This document shows positions 5,540 through 7,850 of a stretch of DNA of 7,850 nt, piece by piece (position 1 is the stretch's first letter; every line of letters begins with the position of its first letter). The notes below the pieces were generated by a model. It was not told where the DNA came from. It made no database searches and worked only from the letters and a program-made list of their open reading frames with translations. The stretch is from Thermodesulfobacteriota bacterium (GTDB taxonomy: Bacteria > Desulfobacterota > S145-22), in NCBI GenBank assembly GCA_024763435.1, contig JANTFN010000072.1:1-7850 (forward strand), written 5' to 3'. The translations under genes were made by a program, and so were the position numbers.

Positions 5540-6748
5540 TTAAGAAGAGCGCCCATACCACACAATTTCACGATAGATCCTGGGGGACGTATCTCCTTCC
5601 GTACTGACAAGCAGGACGGTGGACGTTGAATCGAGGTTGAGGGCCTTCCGAATCGTTTCTCCCCCCGGGTGCCCCATAATATATTCCAGGATACCACAGG
5701 TGACCGCCCCCGATTCTCCGGATACGATGGGGCTGTCCCCCCGAACCGGCGCGGCAAGAACGCGCATCCCATTGGCGGCAATCCAGTCGGGACAGGAGAT
5801 ATAACCATGGGCATAATCCCGCAGGATTTTCCAACTGATGGTATTGGGCTCTCCGCAGGCCAGCCCCGCCATGAGGGTGTTGAGATCGCCCCCCACCTTG
5901 TGGGGGCTCCCGTCCCCTGCCAGAGCAGATTGGTAGATACAATCCGCCTGATTGGGTTCCACAATGGTCGTGATGGGGCGTTTGTCTCCTAACGCCGAAG
6001 AGAGGAATCCGAGGACGCCCCCGGCGTAAGACCCTACACCAGCCTGAAGAAAAAGATGGGTTGGCTGTTCAACACCCGCGCTGTTAAGCTGCTCCAGGGC
6101 CTCCAGGGCAAGGGTGGCGTATCCCTGCATGATCCAGGTGGGAATGTTCTCATAGCCTTCCCACGCGGTGTCCTGAACGATTACCCATCCGTGTTCCCGG
6201 GCCATGCGGTAGGACAGACGCACGGCATCGTCATAATTCAGATCGGTGATACTGGCCTCCGCGCCATGGGACTGAATATTTGCCAGACGCGTGGGGTCGG
6301 ATCCCTTCGGCATGTAAATAACCGCCTTATGCCCCAGCTGCTGGGCCGCCCAGGCGACCGCGCGTCCGTGGTTGCCGTCAGTCGCCGTGGTAAAGGTAAT
6401 CTGGCCGAGACGCTGACGAACCTCAGGAGAGCGGAGCCGCTCGAAGGAAACATCGCCAATATCTTCACCCAGTTTTTCCGCGAGATACCGTCCGATGGCA
6501 TAGGACGCCCCGAGGACCTTGAAGGCGTTCAGCCCGAAACGGTAAGATTCATCCTTGACAAAAATACGGCCAACGCCGAACGCGCGCGCCAAGCTGGGAA
6601 GTTCCGCCAGCGGCGTGGGGGCGTAGGGCGCGAAACTTTGATGATAGGCGCGGGCCTTTTCGGCCTCTTCCTTGGCGAGAAACGCAAGGGACGTTCCTGC
6701 TTCAGGGAATTTTGGGGCTGGGTTTTTGAAGAATTTAATTTCGGACAA
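5540..6748 (-). CDS. ygeX: 2,3-Diaminopropionate ammonia-lyase
   Basis: A cytoplasmic PLP enzyme of fold type II, 402 residues, also called DpaL (EC 4.3.1.15). It converts 2,3-diaminopropionate to pyruvate and two ammonia. The sequence matches the E. coli enzyme closely from memory. KDESYRFGLNAFK (65-77) holds the PLP-binding lysine at residue 77, the same number as in E. coli. TDGNHG (123-128) carries D124 and VQDTAWEGY (191-199) carries D193, the counterparts of the E. coli catalytic Asp120 and Asp189. QAGVGSYAGG (235-244) is the glycine-rich phosphate loop, and VGGDLNTLMAGLACGEP (285-301) and STEGDT (382-387) are further signatures. The start is TTG at 6748, seven bases after AGGAG (6760-6756); no in-frame ATG fits the N-terminus. 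It is transcribed away from ygeY. The importer gene lies 248 bases downstream on the same strand. Confidence 0.95.
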   Translation of the reverse strand: MSEIKFFKNPAPKFPEAGTSLAFLAKEEAEKARAYHQSFAPYAPTPLAELPSLARAFGVGRIFVKDESYRFGLNAFKVLGASYAIGRYLAEKLGEDIGDVSFERLRSPEVRQRLGQITFTTATDGNHGRAVAWAAQQLGHKAVIYMPKGSDPTRLANIQSHGAEASITDLNYDDAVRLSYRMAREHGWVIVQDTAWEGYENIPTWIMQGYATLALEALEQLNSAGVEQPTHLFLQAGVGSYAGGVLGFLSSALGDKRPITTIVEPNQADCIYQSALAGDGSPHKVGGDLNTLMAGLACGEPNTISWKILRDYAHGYISCPDWIAANGMRVLAAPVRGDSPIVSGESGAVTCGILEYIMGHPGGETIRKALNLDSTSTVLLVSTEGDTSPRIYREIVWYGRSS

Positions 6749-6788
6749 GGGAATTCTCCTTTATATAACGTTTCTTTTCAGGGCCGCC

Positions 6789-6813
6789 AGGGACAGTGCA
6801 ACCCCCTGTCTCT
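6789..6813 (-). other. Modest hairpin in the ygeX leader
   Basis: On the minus strand AGAGACAG (6813-6806) and CTGTCCCT (6796-6789) pair over eight positions, one of them a G-U, around a nine-base loop. It would sit at the very 5' end of the ygeX transcript if the predicted start near 6817 is right. Such 5' stems can stabilise mRNA. It does not match any riboswitch that I recognise. Confidence 0.3.
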
Positions 6814-6823
6814 CTAAGTTGCA

Positions 6824-6852
6824 AATTTATTATATGCGGCATCATCCGTCAA
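6824..6852 (-). promoter_or_regulatory. Candidate sigma-70 promoter of ygeX
   Basis: On the minus strand TTGACG (6852-6847, five of six consensus) is followed after 17 bases by TAAATT (6829-6824, four of six). A perfect TATAAT lies at 6834-6829 but only 12 bases from that -35, so it could serve only with another or no -35 element. The predicted leader is about 70 bases. Confidence 0.45.
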
Positions 6853-6876
6853 GGATAATATGGGCGCTTGTGACCG

Positions 6877-6925
6877 TTTATCTGAAGCCGGCATATACTC
6901 TTAAAGAGAAGAAAGAACAGATAAA
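6877..6925. promoter_or_regulatory. Nested inverted repeats between the divergent ygeX and ygeY promoters, possible shared operator
   Basis: TTTATCTG (6877-6884) and CAGATAAA (6918-6925) are exact reverse complements whose centres are 41 bases apart, close to four helical turns. Between them lies the palindrome CTCTT-A-AAGAG (6898-6908), whose centre is two bases from the centre of the outer pair. The block sits upstream of both candidate promoters, where one regulator could control both genes. No regulator gene is in the window. The repeats are short, so chance is possible. Confidence 0.35.
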
Positions 6926-6937
6926 TTTCATGTTTTC

Positions 6938-6967
6938 TGGACAAGGTGATAGGCGACGGTATATAAT
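6938..6967 (+). promoter_or_regulatory. Candidate sigma-70 promoter of ygeY
   Basis: TGGACA (6938-6943, five of six consensus) and a perfect TATAAT (6962-6967) are separated by 18 bases. Transcription would begin near 6974, about 42 bases before the ygeY ATG. This is the best-matching -10 in the divergent region. Confidence 0.55.
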
Positions 6968-7015
6968 AAAAGTTCAATAAGAAAAGAGAGTCACTTTTGA
7001 GAGGAGAAAATTCAG

Positions 7016-7850
7016 ATGAAAAAATTGGATTTTGATCGAATTAATGAGCTGGCAAAAAAATACGAGCCCAAGATGACACGGTTTCTGCGGGATATGATTC
7101 ATCTTCCCAGCGAGAGCTGTCAGGAAGAAAAGGTCATATTGCGGATTAAGGAAGAGATGGAAAAGGTCGGGTTTGACCGGGTGGAGATCGATCCCATGGG
7201 GAATGTCCTGGGGTATATCGGTCACGGAAGCCACCTGATTGCCATGGACGCCCACATTGACACGGTGGGCGTGGGGAATCCGGACACCTGGGATTTTGAC
7301 CCCTACGAGGGGTATGAGGATGACGAATGCATCGGTGGCCGCGGCGCGAGCGACCAGGAGGGCGGGATGGCGGCCATGGTTTACGCGGGAAAAATCATCA
7401 GGGACCTCGGGCTGGAGGATGATTATACCCTTCTCATTGTCGGCTCGGTCCAAGAAGAGGATTGTGACGGTCTGCCCTGGCAGTATATTATTAAAGAGTC
7501 GGGTATCCGGCCGGAATTCGTCGTCTCCACGGAACCTACGGATGGCGGGATCTACCGCGGACAGCGGGGACGGATGGAGATCCGGGTGGATGTCAAGGGG
7601 TTAAGTGCCCACGGCTCCGCGCCGGAACGGGGAGACAACGCCATCTTCAAAATGGGGCATATCCTGAGTGAGCTGGAAGACCTGCATCCACGCCTGAAGG
7701 ATGACGCGTTTCTCGGCAAGGGATCGCTGACGGTTTCCCAGGTTTTCTATACCTCTCCCTCCCGGTGCGCCGTGGCGGACAGCTGTGCCATCTCGATTGA
7801 CCGGCGCCTGACGGCGGGAGAAGACAAAGACCTGGCCCTGGGGCAGATCC
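7016..7850 (+). CDS. ygeY: YgeY-type M20-family metallohydrolase, N-terminal part
   Basis: Two hundred seventy-eight codons are present before the window ends; the E. coli homologue is about 400 residues, so the C-terminal catalytic part is missing. ATG at 7016 follows AGGAG (7002-7006) with nine bases between. Zinc-site landmarks of the M20 (ArgE/DapE/carboxypeptidase G2) family are all in place: MDAHIDTVG (77-85) with H80 and D82, ASDQEGG (111-117) with the bridging D113, QEED (146-149) with the catalytic E147 and metal ligand E148, and STEPTD (171-176) with E173. The dimerisation (lid) domain begins around [20 protein letters not shown] (182-201). The match to E. coli YgeY, including [10 protein letters not shown] and [14 protein letters not shown], is very close from memory. 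The family cleaves amide bonds; the physiological substrate is not settled by the sequence. It is divergent from ygeX, with which it shares a neighbourhood in E. coli. Confidence 0.95.
   Translation, partial: MKKLDFDRINELAKKYEPKMTRFLRDMIHLPSESCQEEKVILRIKEEMEKVGFDRVEIDPMGNVLGYIGHGSHLIAMDAHIDTVGVGNPDTWDFDPYEGYEDDECIGGRGASDQEGGMAAMVYAGKIIRDLGLEDDYTLLIVGSVQEEDCDGLPWQYIIKESGIRPEFVVSTEPTDGGIYRGQRGRMEIRVDVKGLSAHGSAPERGDNAIFKMGHILSELEDLHPRLKDDAFLGKGSLTVSQVFYTSPSRCAVADSCAISIDRRLTAGEDKDLALGQI

Noticed and set aside
6056..6817. A 253-residue open frame on the plus strand over ygeX
   Set aside because: It is antisense to ygeX, which has intact catalytic motifs; the plus frame shows no family resemblance.
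6780..6860. Sigma-54 promoter for ygeX, given the sigma-54-type regulation suggested for the E. coli cluster
   Set aside because: TTGCA occurs on both strands near 6797-6823, but neither has GG at the required distance upstream.
1..7850. Mobile elements, CRISPR arrays, tRNA or rRNA genes
   Set aside because: No transposase or integrase frame, no spaced direct repeats and no cloverleaf or rRNA-like sequence was seen on reading through.

Overview
This window looks like ordinary bacterial chromosome of roughly balanced GC content, with tightly packed genes and good Shine-Dalgarno sequences. The organism cannot be named from the sequence. The solute-binding protein has a Sec signal peptide ending at a type I site (VQA|KG) and no lipobox cysteine, which fits a Gram-negative periplasm better than a Gram-positive envelope. 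The ygeX/ygeY pair is typical of bacteria that ferment purines or amino acids, so an anaerobic proteobacterium-like or desulfobacterium-like host is a reasonable guess, but only that.

Layout, left to right. (1) 1-284, minus: the first 94 codons of an aldehyde dehydrogenase, possibly of the CoA-acylating methylmalonate-semialdehyde type. It has a good candidate promoter overlapped by a perfect 12-bp inverted repeat (likely operator). (2) 285-557: non-coding, holding that control region and a weak terminator-like hairpin. (3) 558-5291, minus: a complete four-gene ABC importer of the BMP/nucleoside type, transcribed in the order binding protein, double-domain ATPase, permease 1, permease 2. A strong hairpin separates the binding-protein gene from the rest. 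The downstream genes start at GTG, CTG or ATT, and ATC or TTG rather than ATG. (4) 5292-5539: a leader region with a candidate promoter, small palindromes and a possible 41-codon reading frame. (5) 5540-6748, minus: 2,3-diaminopropionate ammonia-lyase (ygeX/dpaL), with a TTG start. (6) 6749-7015: a divergent control region with two back-to-back candidate promoters and nested inverted repeats between them. (7) 7016-7850, plus: the first 278 codons of ygeY, an M20-family metallohydrolase, cut by the window end.

How they may work together: ygeX and ygeY sit in the same gene neighbourhood in Escherichia coli and belong to the gene set that has been tied to anaerobic purine/urate breakdown. A BMP-type importer, a family known to carry purine nucleosides, lies next to them here. 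The simplest reading is a uptake-and-degradation module: the importer brings in a purine-related compound, YgeY hydrolyses an intermediate, and YgeX converts 2,3-diaminopropionate to pyruvate and ammonia. The substrate of the importer and the role of the aldehyde dehydrogenase are not shown by the sequence. I see no mobile element, CRISPR array, tRNA, rRNA or recognised riboswitch, and no clearly undescribed system; the most unusual features are the non-standard start codons and the control regions.
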